From positions 1-64,000 of the forward strand of contig JAALGZ010000045.1 in the NCBI GenBank assembly GCA_015227615.1: a stretch of 64,000 nt of DNA. The letters run 5' to 3'. A program made the translations under genes and the position numbers. The notes under the pieces are model-generated. The model did not search any database, was not told where the DNA came from, and saw nothing but the letters and a program-made list of their open reading frames with translations. Each line of letters begins with the position of its first letter. Within the stretch, counting starts at the first letter, position 1. The stretch comes from Labyrinthula sp. Ha (Eukaryota; Sar; Bigyra; Labyrinthulida; Labyrinthulaceae). This document shows, piece by piece, positions 45,334 to 58,215 of the stretch.

Positions 45334-47523
45334 GAGGAGTTAAGAGCACCAGACAGATCTATTGTAATTACAAAGCCAGAGGTTAAAGGTCGATGCCCGA
45401 ATTTGATGATGCCGAAATCGAGAGCAGAAAGGATTAGAGACAGGGAAAGAAGGAAGTTAGAAGAAGAGGATAAAGAAAGAAGGAGAAAAGAGCAAGAAGA
45501 AGGAGAAGAGGGTCAGGAGGAGCTCTTCGGAGTTAACTCGTCGTCAGACAAAAATAGTGAAGAAGAGGAAGGTCGGATTGAGGAATTAAGCGACGAAAAG
45601 CACGCGGCGCTATGAAAATCGCTTAATTTGCCGACAGATGATGAAGCAGAAAACGCTGCGGAGGATAACGCGTCGGAATATAATAACCAGAAAGCCGACC
45701 AAGTAACGGCGACTGAGGCGAACCGTGTCGCGACAGGAGCGCCGGATCGGGATGATCCTATGCCAGACACGGGCGTCGAAACAAGGATGGTATAAGAGTC
45801 GGGAGGTGATGCCGCCGCCGCGGAGGGTGAGGCGGAATGCAGAGCCGCCCCCGTGGAAGACGAGGCAGATAACCAATCCGTTGTTGTGGAAGACGAGGCG
45901 GAAACCCAATCCGTTGTTGTAGAAGACGAGGCGGAAATTATGGATCTGACTCAGTCGGCGGAAGCGGCTAAGGAAGTCGGGGCTGCATTGGCGATTCTGG
46001 TGCCAAATGATGAGGCCGCCTTAAGCGATGAGGCGCTAAACATTGAGAAACCGACAACCCTTGAGCGGGTAATTTAAAAAGGTCGGAAAAAGGTTGCCGA
46101 GGTGATAGCGGTAAATTTGACTCCTCCGCCATCGGCAAGGTAGAAGGTGACGCCAAAGGCTCCGCGGAAAAGAGGTTGACTAGGAGGTAGTGTGAGTTCT
46201 ACTTGAAGAGACCCCGCTGGTTTACTCTGAAGAAGTATATGATTTGCGAAGATGTTCTCCGCGAGGCGCAGAAAAAGATGAAAGGTAAGACAGCGGTGGA
46301 AATGCTTGAGGAAAAAGACATATACCTTGCCCCCCCCCCCCCCGAGGTATTCGCTCTTACTGATTATTGCTTTGTCGGAAAAGGAGCTCGACGGAGTTCC
46401 GAAAAGCAAAAGAGTGGTGCACATATTGGCGGCGGTTTCTAACTTTAGGGAGAACCAGGAGAAGTCGTTCGGTCAACTAATAGTACAGCGAAAAAGGACT
46501 CTGCTGCAGGTATTAAAGTCAAATACACCGACTTGGTTCTTCCGCTCAAGGAAAAGTCTAATTAAAACGGCGGTACAATTTATGGCGGATAGAGGTATGA
46601 CGGTTTTAAGAAGAAAGTTCCCGAAGCCTAATTTGTCGGCTAATGAGATCCTAGACCACCCAAGACGGATTCCGCCTTTTAAATGGGTGCTGAAGGTAAA
46701 ATCTGTTTCAGGAATAGCGATGAAAACGCCGAAGCTCAAGGTGAGACCTTCTGAGCATACCAGAACGGATGTGAAAAATAGGTTGCAAAAGCGCATAGAT
46801 ACGCTAACGACGGCGAATGAAAGAATTAAGTTGCAATCATTGGGGGGCGGAGTCGGTACTTAGAGATCAAAATACAACGATCATGAGGAAAACCGTAGAC
46901 AAGGAGTGAAAAAAAAATAAGACGGAGATCAGGAAGGCATTAAAAAAGTTGGCGGATATGAAGAAGCTCTATTGATCGGAGGTGGAGAAGGTAAAAGGAA
47001 CTCAAAAAAATGGCTATCAAGCAAAATAACGCCTTTGGGTTAAACCCTCCTAGTCTATAGATGCCTTATTCAACTCCCGTTCACGTAAAAACTCTTTCCG
47101 ACTTTGCAAAAATAATTTCGATGGCTGAAGCAACGCTGGAAAGTGTTTTTACTTTGTCGGCAAAAATGGGCGGGGGATAGAATTTATCTAAGCAAAGCTC
47201 ACGGAAGTAGTCACTCAGGCGCTAAGAAAGTCTAAGGATACAGACGAAATAGTAGAGATTCAATGGCAAGAGGGGGAAGATATGTGCCGCAATTGGACTT
47301 AGTGGTCTTATGGTAAAAGATTCGGAACGCTAAAAACGTTGAAGGTAAAAAGTTTCCGCGCCATACTAGATATACGCGACACATATTTAGATGTATATGA
47401 CAGAGAGAAAGATCCAAATCTATGGTTTCACGTTGATTCAGAACTCAGGCAGGGTTTGTCAAGTGCGGTGTGACGAAGGAAGGGCTCGTTGAGTATCTCA
47501 GATAGTATATTTCGGAGCATGAA

Positions 47524-48561
47524 GTGTATGAAGGAGAAGATACGCTCCGCACTATTGCGCAAAAGGTGACTTTGCCGAGTGAGGGCCCATTCCTCGAGCG
47601 CTTGAACACTTATATGAGCAGCGCCACGGGATGCATTAAATGGAAGCAGCTGACAGAGAACGCGCAAAAATTTGAAGTATTGAAAGCGCTCAATAAACGG
47701 CTTCCGGTAGAATTACAGATGAGAGATGCCCGCCTAAAGGTAAAGTTGGATGCGTCTCAGTCAAAGTTCGGCGGCTCGCTTAATAAATTTAAAGAACTTA
47801 TTAAGTCGGTCTATGAGCGGAAAATGGACACCATGGAGGAAGTGGACCTATCCCCGCCCGAACCAGCAGTCGCGGCGCCACGTGAGTCTGAAGTAAGAAG
47901 GACCCAACAGAAGGTGCATCGAAGCAGTAGGAAAAGGAGGCATTCGATACCTTCTGATAAGGAGAGAGGTAGACGCGACAACAAATATTACCGCCGCAAG
48001 TCTCGATCCCCTAGCCCTCGTGGATATAGACGAAGTATGAATAGAGGAAGATACTTTCCGCATAGAAACAGGGGCAGCTACAAAAACAGGCGCTATGAAA
48101 GGAATGAGGATAGAAAGCCGAAGCAGCGGGATTCATTTTTAGCGTTGCCAGCACCGGGGGACGAGTATAAAAAGAGAAACCCGACTAGAAGAATTAATGT
48201 GTCGGTGAGAAGGGCGGAGAAGAAAGATGTCACCATCCACCACATTAGATCAGGAGATCGCATTTCAGACGCGATCCTGGACAGTGGCGCGGATGAAAGT
48301 GTAGCTTCACTTCACAGGCATGCGTGGATGATGGACACTATAGATGATGTAAAAGAGAAAATGACTCTAGCCGACGGAGCGACGGATCTTCGTATAACTA
48401 AAGTGGGTTATACCGATCTTGAATTACGCATCGGCGGCATCTGGAGATGTGACTTCCGCCGAGTGAAGATCTTTTTGGTTGACGACAAGAACTGGAAGGA
48501 GTTGCTGGTCGGCGCTCCCGCGCTGGGAAAAGTGGGATTGATGCCACATCAGAATGCCTAG
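47524..48561 (+). other. Capsid end, nucleocapsid and protease region of element D
   Basis: An open stretch of 345 codons without a clear own start. First a helical capsid-like part, then a strongly basic Arg/Ser-rich part (RRSMNRGRYFPHRNRGSY) in the nucleocapsid position without CCHC knuckles, then ISDAILDSGADESVASL carrying the D-S-G protease triplet, and later ELLVGAPALGKVGL as the second protease strand. Confidence 0.8.
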
Positions 48562-49182
48562 GAAGTCGGCAGCGGGGCGGAAAACGGTCCCGTGTGCCTG
48601 AAGGTTTGTCGAAGTAGCTTTGCTGATAGCGCCGCTGTTGTAAGAGCGCTGATATCGGAGGAACTTGGACAGCTTTCTGGAGCATATGATATGTTTATAG
48701 TTGAGTTGAGCTTAAATTTAATACTTGGGTCAATTTCTAACTTCGCGGAACATGGATATACTTTAGCTGAAATAGTAAAGGTTGTAGATGAAGACGCCGA
48801 AGGGTTGCTGGCGGTAAAATCATATTTTGTCCACAAAAAATTTAAAGGCGCAGAAGCTTAACCGCCAGAAGTCAAAAAACGTACAATTTTTGACGGGGTT
48901 AAGGCTGCCTAGGCTGCGTATAGCGGTAATGACCAGAAAGTTAACGGGTGGAATAATGGAAGTCTTTGGCGATGTTTCGTCGATCCGCGCAGCGTCAATT
49001 CATTTTAGCAGACGCTTGCGAGATGGAAACGCGGGAGGAATATCTTTCGGAAAGATCATACACCTCAAGCAAAATAAAGATGTAGTCGACGAAGACAACT
49101 TGAAGCAATTAATGCTTCCCGAAAGAAATGCGCTCTATCAGCCGGATGCAAAAAAGCAGAAATAAGCAAAGCAATAACAAAA

Positions 49183-50406
49183 ATGGTGGAAGCGGCTGGC
49201 AACGCTAACGAAGACCAGCGTGACCAGCTCATGAATTTAAGCTTCAAGTATGAAGATGTTTTTGCGACGAGTGCATCGCAAATAGGAATCAGCCTTTTGC
49301 CGCCTATGGACGTTGTACCGACACAAGGCGCGGAGTTCAAAAAACCGGCGCCGTGGCCGTTGGGGCCTGGAAAGGCGGAGTTTGTAAAGGAAAAATTGGA
49401 CGGAATGGTCGAGAAGGGTATGGCAAAGAAAATCCGACAAGCGATCTATGGGTCGGTTGTCTTTGCAGTCCCTAAGAAGAATAATACTTGGCACATGGTG
49501 TTAGACCTAGTCGCAGTAAATAGGGTGTTACATAGGGATGTGAATATACTCCCTATACTTGAAACACAAGTGGTCAACACAGCGCCCGCACGTTTTTACG
49601 GATGTCTGGATGTCGTTAGTGGCTTTGATCAATTAGCAATTACTGACCGCGCTAAAAAGTACTTCAATCTTATGACAACCTATGGAGTGTTCCAATTGCA
49701 ATTTGCGCCAATGGGATACCATTCGACGCCGGTATTTTTTCATCAGCGCATGGTGGATCGTATTGCGGCGGCTAATTATAATAGAAAAGGTAATGGAATC
49801 GTTCAATGGATAGACGATACGTTGATACACGCAAAGGACTTTAAGCGCTACATCAGAATACTAGAGGATGTTTTGCGAAATTTGCAAAAATGGAAAGCAA
49901 GGATTAGCCCGACGAAGTCGATATTATTTACAACGGGTATTGAGTATTGTGGAGGAATTTTGCAGAATGGTGGATGGAATTTTTCAAAGAAGTATTATGA
50001 GAAAATTTTACTTGTCCCAAAGCCTGAGTATGTATATGAGTTAGCAAAGCTCTTACACTTGGCGCAATGGTTAACGTCGGCGGTTCCTGAAATGACGGAG
50101 CTTAGAGACAAAATTATGTTATTTTACCCAGAGATGAAAGGAAAGAAGAAAAAGCTTCTTAAAGAGAAAAAGCGAATTTTGTGGAACGAGGAATTAGAGA
50201 CGGCGTTTAAGCGCTTTAAACAAAGGTTGGCGGATGCCGCAAAGGCCCGCCTGCAGCATTACGATCGAAACATGGATTTGATCCTAGTAACCGGCGCGTC
50301 GGATAAATACCACAGCGCCATCCTATTCCAAGCGCTAAGAAGAGCGCGGAAAGGATTTGTTAAAGAAGACGGTTTATCCGATGATGTTTTTCAGCGGGAA
50401 ATTTGA
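49183..50406 (+). other. Reverse transcriptase region of element D
   Basis: An open stretch of 407 codons. Motifs: YGSVVFAVPKKNNTWHMVLD, RFYGCLDVVSGFDQL, LQFAPMGYHSTPVFFHQRM, IVQWIDDTLIHA (catalytic DD near 49810-49818) and IEYCGGILQNGGW. The frame runs on into the RNase H start. Ty3/Gypsy order. Confidence 0.93.
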
Positions 50407-50845
50407 CGCTAGTCAACTTGTATGGGGTATATGTCATAAAGAACTGTACCCCATAATTCGAACGTTTAATAAACTTCCATGCTTGTTGCCGTTTCATCCA
50501 ACAGCGGTACAAGTATATACAGATCACCTCAACCTCAAGGCAATATTACAAGGTGGGTCAAAGATTAACAATGGGCATTTTAACCGCCTGCAACGCTGGA
50601 TGGTGATATTGCAGCATGTGTTGGTGGATATTCATCACCTTGACGGAGATAGTAATATATTCGCGGACATGCTTACGAGATGGGCGGCGCCAACCGAAGA
50701 AAGTAACATGGCGGCCGTCCGCATAGTGAAAATGCAGACGCAGAACGTGGAAACGAGGGTACCTGTTCTGGCGCGTGCAGAAAAGCGCTTAAGGAAGATT
50801 TCCAAGATGCGCCAGGAGGAAACTGACGCTAAGATAATAGAGTAG
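50357..50845 (+). other. RNase H region of element D
   Basis: FDASQLVWGICHKELYPIIR, VQVYTDHLNLKAIL and LDGDSNIFADMLTRW match the RNase H and tether pattern of Ty3/Gypsy elements. Confidence 0.88.
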
Positions 50846-50848
50846 CTT

Positions 50849-52890
50849 ATGGAAGCGGTTATCGACACCCTATCGGTATATACGGTGAGGGACGACTCGC
50901 TATTATGTGGCGAAGACCGGTACTTCAGGATTAAGAGTGATTTTGAAGGATGGACACCTGACCTCTTGCAACCTAAGAATGTTCAATGGGTAGAAGGTTT
51001 AGAGATAGATATGAGCGCAAGATATTTCGCGCAACCAATTTTGGCGCAGCAGAAACGCATAGTTAGGGGAATTGTGAGAAAGCCGCCGCCGCCGAAAGAT
51101 AGAGCAGATCTGATGAGAGAAGTTGAGCGTCAGATTAGAAGGAAATATACTGTGGAGGAGTGTAGAAAGTTGACGGAGAACTTTGCGACGTGGCCGAGCG
51201 AAGTTCCGTCGGATGTTAGCGACACTAATAAGAAGCGCTACATTGAGACGGATACTTATTTGACGTCGGAAGATGAAGATAACACGACGGCAAAAATAAG
51301 AAGCGTGACGGCTAGAATCAATCATCTAAGACCAAAACAACAAATGGAAAAGAAAATTTATGCGTCGCTAAAGTCACTTGATAGATATAGCGTATCAGTA
51401 TTCAACCCATATTTTAAAGGTGATTGGGCGCCGCTGATGGAAGCGGAAGTCATTGAAGCGCAAAAAAGGGAAATGATTACTAGAACCTCGAGAATAAAAG
51501 GTTGGTGGGAAAGATTATTTTGCCGCCCTCCCTCTTGGAGCGGGAATTAGTTCATATACATTTGGCGAATAAGCATGGGTCACTCGAAGCGGACTTAGCG
51601 GAAGCGGCTAAATTTGAATGGAGAATACCCGCCGCTATGGAGAGCGCGCTACGAGGTGATACTCCATGGAAGAAGGTGGTTGAATTAATCCCTGTATTTA
51701 GAGATAACTGTATACATTACCACAGACTTCCTAAAGCAATCAAAACAACGTATAGCCTAGTTACAAGACCCAGGCGCTCGCGCGAAACTTTGTTCGCGGA
51801 TTTCCTATATGTGAATAGAATAGGACATATCTTAGTATTGATGGATGTCTATAGTAGATTCAAGCAGTTAACGCATACTAAAACGCCTGATATGCAGGCG
51901 GTTATAGAAGCGCTTGACAAATTTGCGACAAATTATAAATTGGAAAAAGACTTTACGTTAGTAACAGACCGCAGAAGTCAATTTGCGAATTCATTAATGA
52001 CGGTGCTTAGGAAGGAGCTTTGTTTTTCACAAAGTTTCGTGGTATCTTATGCGAGCTGGACAAACGGAGAAGTTGAAGCTGTGAATAAGAATATGTTGAA
52101 TTCTTGAAGAGTTTAGTTAACGAATATCGGCTAAATGAGGATGAGTAGCCAAAAATATTGAATAAAATTCAAGGTGCGATGAATGAATTACCGGTGCATT
52201 CACGGAAAATACCCGGTCGGAAGAATGAATCAACGGCATATGAATTATTTCTGTATGTGAGTCCGGAGCGCCAATATATTGAACCTGCAGGTCTTTCACC
52301 GATAGTGGAGAGGATCCGAGGCGGCGCTAGAATATTGATCGTTATTGATGACGATGTGCTGTACAAATTGAGTTCCGCTTTCAGAAAGCGGTTAGATGAA
52401 TATGAAAAGAAAGTCGCCAAGTATGTAGAATTTCAGAAAGTGCTGAATAATATGGGGAAGAGGACGGCCGTGGATCGAGCACTACTTCAATATAATGAAG
52501 GAGATTGGTACATGGTATCATCGAAGGGCACCCAAGAGAGCGTGATAATTTAGCGCTAGAGTGATCTGCCCCTTAGCAAATAGTGGAAGTAGTTTCAAAG
52601 AATTTGTATAAGGTTAAAACACTAGATGGAAAAGCGCCGGAGATACATGGAAATCGGTTATATTTTTTAAGCCAAGCGGTTTAGTACCATCGGAAGCACT
52701 CAGAAAGGTTTATTTCGGAAATTTTAAGCACTTAGAAGTAGCATGTTTCGGAGACGTTAGGTATGACCCTCATTTAACCGAATATGTCGTGAAAGTTAAA
52801 TGGAGGGGTTTCTGCGAACCAGACAATGCTTGAAAACCTATCCAAACGATTTATGAAGATGTTAAAAATGTTTAGACGGAGCATTTATCG
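50849..52890 (+). other. Integrase and chromodomain region of element D
   Basis: 51502-52107 is open and holds a zinc-binding H-H-C-H-like start (HIHLANKHG ... CIHYHRLPK), FADFLYVNRIGHILVLMDVY, LVTDRRSQFANSL and WTNGEVEAVNKN, i.e. the D-D-E core. 50849-51550 is a linker of unknown role. Near 52750-52890 a segment YVVKVKWRGFCEPDNA followed by a Pro and ...IYEDV resembles a chromodomain, which in this group steers integration to chromatin marks. Broken. Confidence 0.75.
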
Positions 52891-52899
52891 GCTAAGAAG

Positions 52900-54395
52900 C
52901 TCAGACCAAACCAGAATAAGTTGCACAAAAAAGCGAAACAAGGGCTTATGACAGCAGAACATGTTGTCGATTGAATAATAAGAAGAGTGCCGGAATTTTG
53001 AAAGTAGCATAGCTACTTGACGGAAATAAGAGCAAAATTACCGAAGGAGGAGCAATAGGTAGCTGCGGTAAAAGGACGGACAAAAGCGGGAAAACAGGGG
53101 ATAAGAAAGTTGGTTCTAAAATTCCGTATAGGTCATTTTGAGAAATATTGATTATATATCCCGAATAAAAGTACGTCTATAATCCGATACTATATCCAGC
53201 AGCGGCTAAAACGGCTGGATCTTGAGAATACAGGGGGAGAACGTTGGGATATTGAGAAAGGAGGGAAATCAAGTGAAAAGATAAGTTGTATGGATTTTTG
53301 TTGTGTAAGACAATTTTCCGACTGAGAAAAGGCATTAGTTCTTTTGAAAGAGAAAATAGTAAAGGAGTTTCCGCCAAAATATGTGACAGATCTGCGGAAG
53401 CACATAAAACGAGCCGCCGATTATGTTAGAGAAGCGGCGGAGCTGTGCAGGAAACTGGTGACATATGGAAAAAAATGATAAGTAAGATGGTTATCGTTTT
53501 TGAGGAGAATAAGTTAGTGGAATGGGAGGCAAATTGTTTTCGGAGAGGATACAAGCGCCATGATGAGCCGACCAGGACACCGCGGGTATTGACGAACATC
53601 CCATATCAAATTGAAAAGGATGCGAAATGACGGTATCTGATATCCTACATCGGAGGGGTGAAACTTACCGTAGTACAGTTCGCGGGGGCGGGTGTTTGAG
53701 ATTTTGCTTGAAGTAAGCGATTGGTGCTCAAATGATGTATAGCGCCACCTGAATCGGTATGGTATACACCTAATCCGTATGACAAGAGTTGGAGTCGGAA
53801 AGTAGTAGAATTACTGTCACTTAAGTTGATTTTAGCTGATACTTCTTGGAAGGACGTAGAAGCAAACAAAAGCGGAAATAACAAAATTGAACTTATGAGC
53901 TTTGGGGTAGAAGCGATAAGACCAAAGTACGCGGGAGGTTGGATTCCGCAATGGAGTTTGCGGCAAGCCTTCCAATATATGAAATAGTCGGATTATAAGA
54001 CCGTTCATAGTTGGATGCGGGTAAGATGACGCCGCGCGGGAAAATAAGAGGAGCGTTGGAAAAGTTATTCCAGATAGCGCATGAAGTGCTGTACCTCTTT
54101 AAGCGGAGTAGTGTCGAGGGATCGGCAGAGTTAGAAGTATTAAGAGAACAGGAAGTAATACTTTCCGATCGAGCTAAGCACGGAGCAAAATCATTAGTAG
54201 TAAAAGAATGAATTAGGCGGGCGATGGTAGATGAAGCGGTTCTGATGGAAGTATTTGCCAATACGAGCGGACTACAGAAAGGAATGCTACAGATCAAAAC
54301 TTGGGTTGATCCATACGGAAGAACGAGAAGTTTTGAGATACAGGCGATGCTTAGGCAGAATGGAGTCTTGCATTTATGGGAAGAGATTGATATAT
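52900..54395 (+). other. 3' region of element D, no recognised domain
   Basis: GC-richer sequence with several protein-like open fragments (for example AADYVREAAELCRKLV near 53405-53455). I cannot assign a family. It occupies the place where elements A and C carry the Myb-like and MT-A70 segments, but I see no such motif here. Confidence 0.45.
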
Positions 54396-54645
54396 TGTCA
54401 TAAGGAACATGTATTGATTTATTACTTAATTGCTAGAAATGTATACTTGAATAAACAGAGCAATATAATTGGATAAAACTATGAACGAAAAAGACACAGT
54501 TAAGAATCCAACAGAATAGAAAGAAGGAATAAAGTAACAAAAAATAAATTAAAGTTAATTTAAAGAACAAGAGTCCACCAAGAGAGCTAGCCAATAGTGA
54601 TAAACTTGATCAGGAGGTAAAAGACCTATTCACGTGAATCTGACA
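54396..54645 (+). repeat. 3' LTR of element D
   Basis: About 250 bp, begins TGTCATAAGG and ends CACGTGAATCTGACA. Paired with 45086-45333. Confidence 0.75.
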
Positions 54646-56450
54646 GTTTGAAGCATAGTTTTCCAAAATGTTCTACGTGATAGATGCTGATGCAGCAATC
54701 CTACCATGATTCTTGAACCTTTTTTATGCAAAGAACGATTTGATGTTTCCATCTTCCAGGAAGATATCCTTTCTCAACTATGAACTATTACTTCGAAATA
54801 CAAATTCTATCGAAGTATCTACACGAGGGATGAATGTTTATCCAACCAGAACAAGATGATATGCTTAAAGTATTTGTATTTCTCTCAAGAAAATTCACTA
54901 TATATATATGTTATGGTATCTCGCTGTTCTAAAATGTTTATACCCACTTTCCGATCTTTCTACTTGGGTGTTGCAACTACTTACTTTGTGATTAAGATTT
55001 TGAAGATTTTAATTTCTCTTATTTAATTTGAATTCATCTTTACGAATCAAATTTTCAATTTATGAAAAGGTTGAGTTCATATTGCCTAATTAGAGAAATG
55101 TAATGGTTTAACCGCTAGTCTATTATCCACTTAGTTTTCCATGCTTTCAGGCCTCTTTTCGCTTTAAATCTAATGTAAACCCCCTCTACTCAATCACTGG
55201 TCATGTTAAAAAAATAAAATTCTCTATAGTAAAAGACCGTACAGTGTATGGCCTCGTACATTTTTTTCATAAATTTTGCAGGGCATCGTGGGGTAGCTTC
55301 ATCAAAAGATACTCCATAAAAGTAAGCAAAATTAAATGTGGTAAAAGAGCTGAAAATATCGTTCTGTGAACACTATTACAAAAACTAGCTATATTGCCCC
55401 TTGATAAAGAAATGAAACAAGTTTCAAGAGATACTATAGCGTGTTTAATCTATTGCACATATATCGTATTTAATTTTTTAACCACTTAGACTAGAGTTTC
55501 GAATCCATCGTTCATGATGGTCTTCGCATTTTTCAAGCTAAGTACTTTGAATCCATTGAAAAGTCTGGGGCGTTCTCAGCCTTCACAAAAGTAGTATTCA
55601 TGAAAAATTTTTACCTGAAGGGAACATTACAAGTAGCTTGTAACATGAAATATAATGAGCTTTGCCAATTTGAGTACCGTTATAATGCACATCGACAAAA
55701 TATTTCTGAATTATCGTAAAAGCTTAATCCATTTAATTATGCTCAATTATTTGCAGTTCTATTGGATTAAATCCTTAAAATTTCATCTCTAACCGTAGTT
55801 ATTTAATAATGTTGAATTAGAAACTTAATATTTCTATCTCCTACAACATTTATTACACTTTTACTCTTCTTTATCTTTCCGCTAATTAATTTTTTGTGAA
55901 GTAAAATTCAAGGAACTTCTTTGAAAAGAGTCAATTCCACATGATTATTAGCTAAATTTACCTTCTCCAGCAATTAAATGAACATAATTTTGTTTTCAGT
56001 GATTGCTGAAACTTGTTTTTCTATATTGAAATAAATTTTAAACGCATTTCCAAGATATCTTAGTTTAATTATAACGAAAATGCAGAGCTTTCTGGTCTTA
56101 ACGAACTTAATATTTACTTCAAACGGACAGTTTAGTTGCTTCCACATATATATATACATATAGTTCTAAATATTTTTAGTTTTCTACTGTCTGAATCAAA
56201 TCATTTTTGTGCATCAACCTTCAAAAAATAATAATTCTTTTCAAACACCTTAATTTGCCCTGCAGCACACGTTTTCATTGTCTCCACTCTTTTATCAGAT
56301 AATAAATTACTCTATAGGGTCCAATTGCTATCTAAGCTCACTTTTTATTTTCTATTGATTTTAGTTGTATTCTTGTTTCCTTTCTTTGGATTTGTATATA
56401 GTTGTGTTTCGAAACTTTGTTAACGCACTATTCCAATTGTTAATTACTTA
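54646..56450. other. Spacer, no gene seen
   Basis: AT-rich with no ORF of note. A short AT microsatellite lies near 56148-56160. Its right part may include the unseen far end of the element C 3' LTR. Confidence 0.4.
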
Positions 56451-56694
56451 AAAGATGATCCAACGAAATAAATCAAATGGAGCAAAACACTAAAAAAACG
56501 AACTCGAGGAGTGTCTTTCTTCCTAGGTTAGATTTTTGATTATACATGACTTAAATTATTAACGATTATGTTTCTTGTATGTCAAGACCGATATATAATT
56601 TTTTATATTTCAAACTATGTTACAGAATATAGCAAATGTCTATAATTGCCATATGATCCGGGAGTACACACGTCAGTACTGTATAAAATTGAAA

Positions 56695-56707
56695 TCCCCC
56701 TTTTTTA
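56695..56707 (-). promoter_or_regulatory. Polypurine tract of element C
   Basis: On the minus strand AAAAAAGGGGGA follows the methyltransferase end, as in element A (AAAAAAAAGGGGGA). It marks the start of the 3' LTR toward lower coordinates. Confidence 0.75.
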
Positions 56708-56719
56708 GGAAGACTCTCT

Positions 56720-57345
56720 GTGGTTTGAAAACAGGTATGTAAGATGTGTCTTTGGTTTCAGATCCAATCCAATAGCAGTCCATTAAGATCTGACTTTGTT
56801 ACTTCTGGAGAATATATCAACCTTATTAGCAAAAGGGTAGAGTTTATTGAGAATATAATAGAGTAATTCTGGCTTTGTAGATGGAAGAGTAGTGTAAGTT
56901 CTTAAAATAGATTTGAATTTTTGCTCTTCAACTTTGTTAAAGGTATGAATATATTTTAATTAAGGCGAGGATCTTCTTTCAAAAACTAAACATGTTTCCT
57001 GAGAGTGTTGAAGAAAATGACTCAAACTCTTGAAAAGTTTCACGTTTTTAGTATATTTGATCCAAGTGATGTAATCAATTAAATAATAATGTTGTTCCGC
57101 GGCCCAATTTAAAGCACAATGGTAACTATAATTAGTCACCTAAACACATTAATGGAAACCAAAAGGAAAGTGAGATAAAGAAAGTTTGATCTTTTGAAAC
57201 TCTTCTAAAGATAAAGTAGGATATTTCAACGCAACTGCACCAGTTGGATTTTTGCTTTCCACAGACCATGGAGGATCCATAACAACAACTTGAAAAATGT
57301 TGTTTTTAGATTTAGGTTTGTAAAATTGAAGGTTAAATATATTAG

Positions 57346-57380
<35 letters not shown>

Positions 57381-57560
57381 TGCAGGGAGGTTCAGAATAA
57401 ACAGTTATTTTATTTCCATCAATAAGAAAAGTATTTCTTCCGAGATATTTTAAAATAATATTCTTTTGTGTTTCAACTTCGAGATAAGCAAGTGTAAATG
57501 AATCGAAATGGAGAAAGATAACTAAAGAATTTCTGTAGTGTTTAAATCTAGTTTGTAAAG
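56720..57560 (-). other. MT-A70 adenine methyltransferase domain of element C (fossil)
   Basis: The minus strand shows the canonical D-P-P-W motif (bases 57277-57266) in VVVMDPPW, preceded by a beta strand and followed by VALKYPTLSLEEF, as in element A (VALEYPTIPLKKF). Further on come a VTN segment, an H-x-Q-E-T-C-L-like stretch and a WTAIGLDLKPK end (GLDLTPH in A). The N-terminal extension (SLVIFLHFDSF ... ITVYSEPP) also lines up with that of A (SLVISFRVTRD ... IYMDPP). A TA microsatellite sits inside the domain. Broken. Confidence 0.82.
57348..57377. repeat. (AT)n microsatellite, about 15 units
   Basis: A pure AT run inside the methyltransferase region of element C, with no counterpart in element A. 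Confidence 0.9.
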
Positions 57561-58029
57561 ATTCAGAATCTATCTTTGAAATATCCTCTTCAAAGGGCAA
57601 AGTAAGGATAGAATATAGAGAACTAAGAGTTATCCATATTTATCCGTTTAAAAATAGAAACCTGTTCAAATGATCTAATAGTTATTGGTTGCTAAAAATA
57701 TTTTGACAAACATCTTCATTGAAACTTTTAATAGAATATTGTATCTCTTGAAGGGAATACATATATTGTGACCAATCAAAGACATTTAGCTTCTGGAAGT
57801 TCAAACTCTTGTAATAATAATCTTAGATGTCTTAAGTCACCCAACCGTCTAAAATATAGAACAGTTATAGATAATCCATCAAATAGAGTAACTTCTTGTC
57901 GAAAGAGCTGTAATGTATGTTCTTTTTTAAAAGGGTATTAAAAGAACCAGGGAGTTTTTTGTGAAAATGATTTATACTAAAATGTTTAGCTAAAAAGTTT
58001 CTTGCATCTTCTAATTTAAATTTTAACCC

Positions 58030-58215
58030 ATGGAAAAATCCAATTGCTTGAAGATTTAAAAGTCTTTGGAGCTGCGTTGCAATCTATTTTTTGCTCCTAA
58101 AAGGAATAGAATTTTCCTTTAGATAGTCAACGTAATATCCACAACCATATTTAAGAACTAGAGCTTCTAAAATAAGCCTTTTCCCCGGGTACCAGTCTAA
58201 AGTGTTCTCCTTTGG
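58030..58215 (-). other. Myb/SANT-like segment of element C
   Basis: On the minus strand NTLDWYPGKRLILEALVL, then KYGCGYYVDYL, a basic SKK stretch, and QLQRLLNLQAIGFFHG. It aligns in order with the segment at 31471-31680 of element A. The pattern of a Trp, a helix, G-x-G and a basic recognition helix suggests Myb/SANT. Confidence 0.55.

Larger units (their letters stand above)
45086..54645 (+). mobile_element. LTR retrotransposon D, Ty3/Gypsy chromovirus-like (broken, old)
   Basis: About 9.56 kb with LTRs of about 250 bp (45086-45333 and 54396-54645) that align with many differences, roughly 30%, so the copy is old. The internal part is clearly GC-richer than all neighbours (many GCG, CGG and GCGC). 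Parts in order: gag-like (45400-47500), capsid end, Arg-rich nucleocapsid and aspartic protease (47524-48561), reverse transcriptase (49183-50406), RNase H (50357-50845), integrase (51502-52107 and on), a chromodomain-like segment (about 52750-52890), then about 1.4 kb with no recognised domain. Broken in perhaps ten or more places, though several long parts stay open. No MT-A70 domain was found in it. Confidence 0.9.

Noticed and set aside
53177-54297. Minus-strand ORFs of 66-134 codons inside element D
   Set aside because: Shadow frames of the GC-richer plus-strand element; no family pattern and no ATG context of note.
52900-54395. A hidden MT-A70 domain in element D
   Set aside because: Reading all plus-strand frames I find no D-P-P-W-type motif or the downstream family blocks, only a vague resemblance near 53900-53970.
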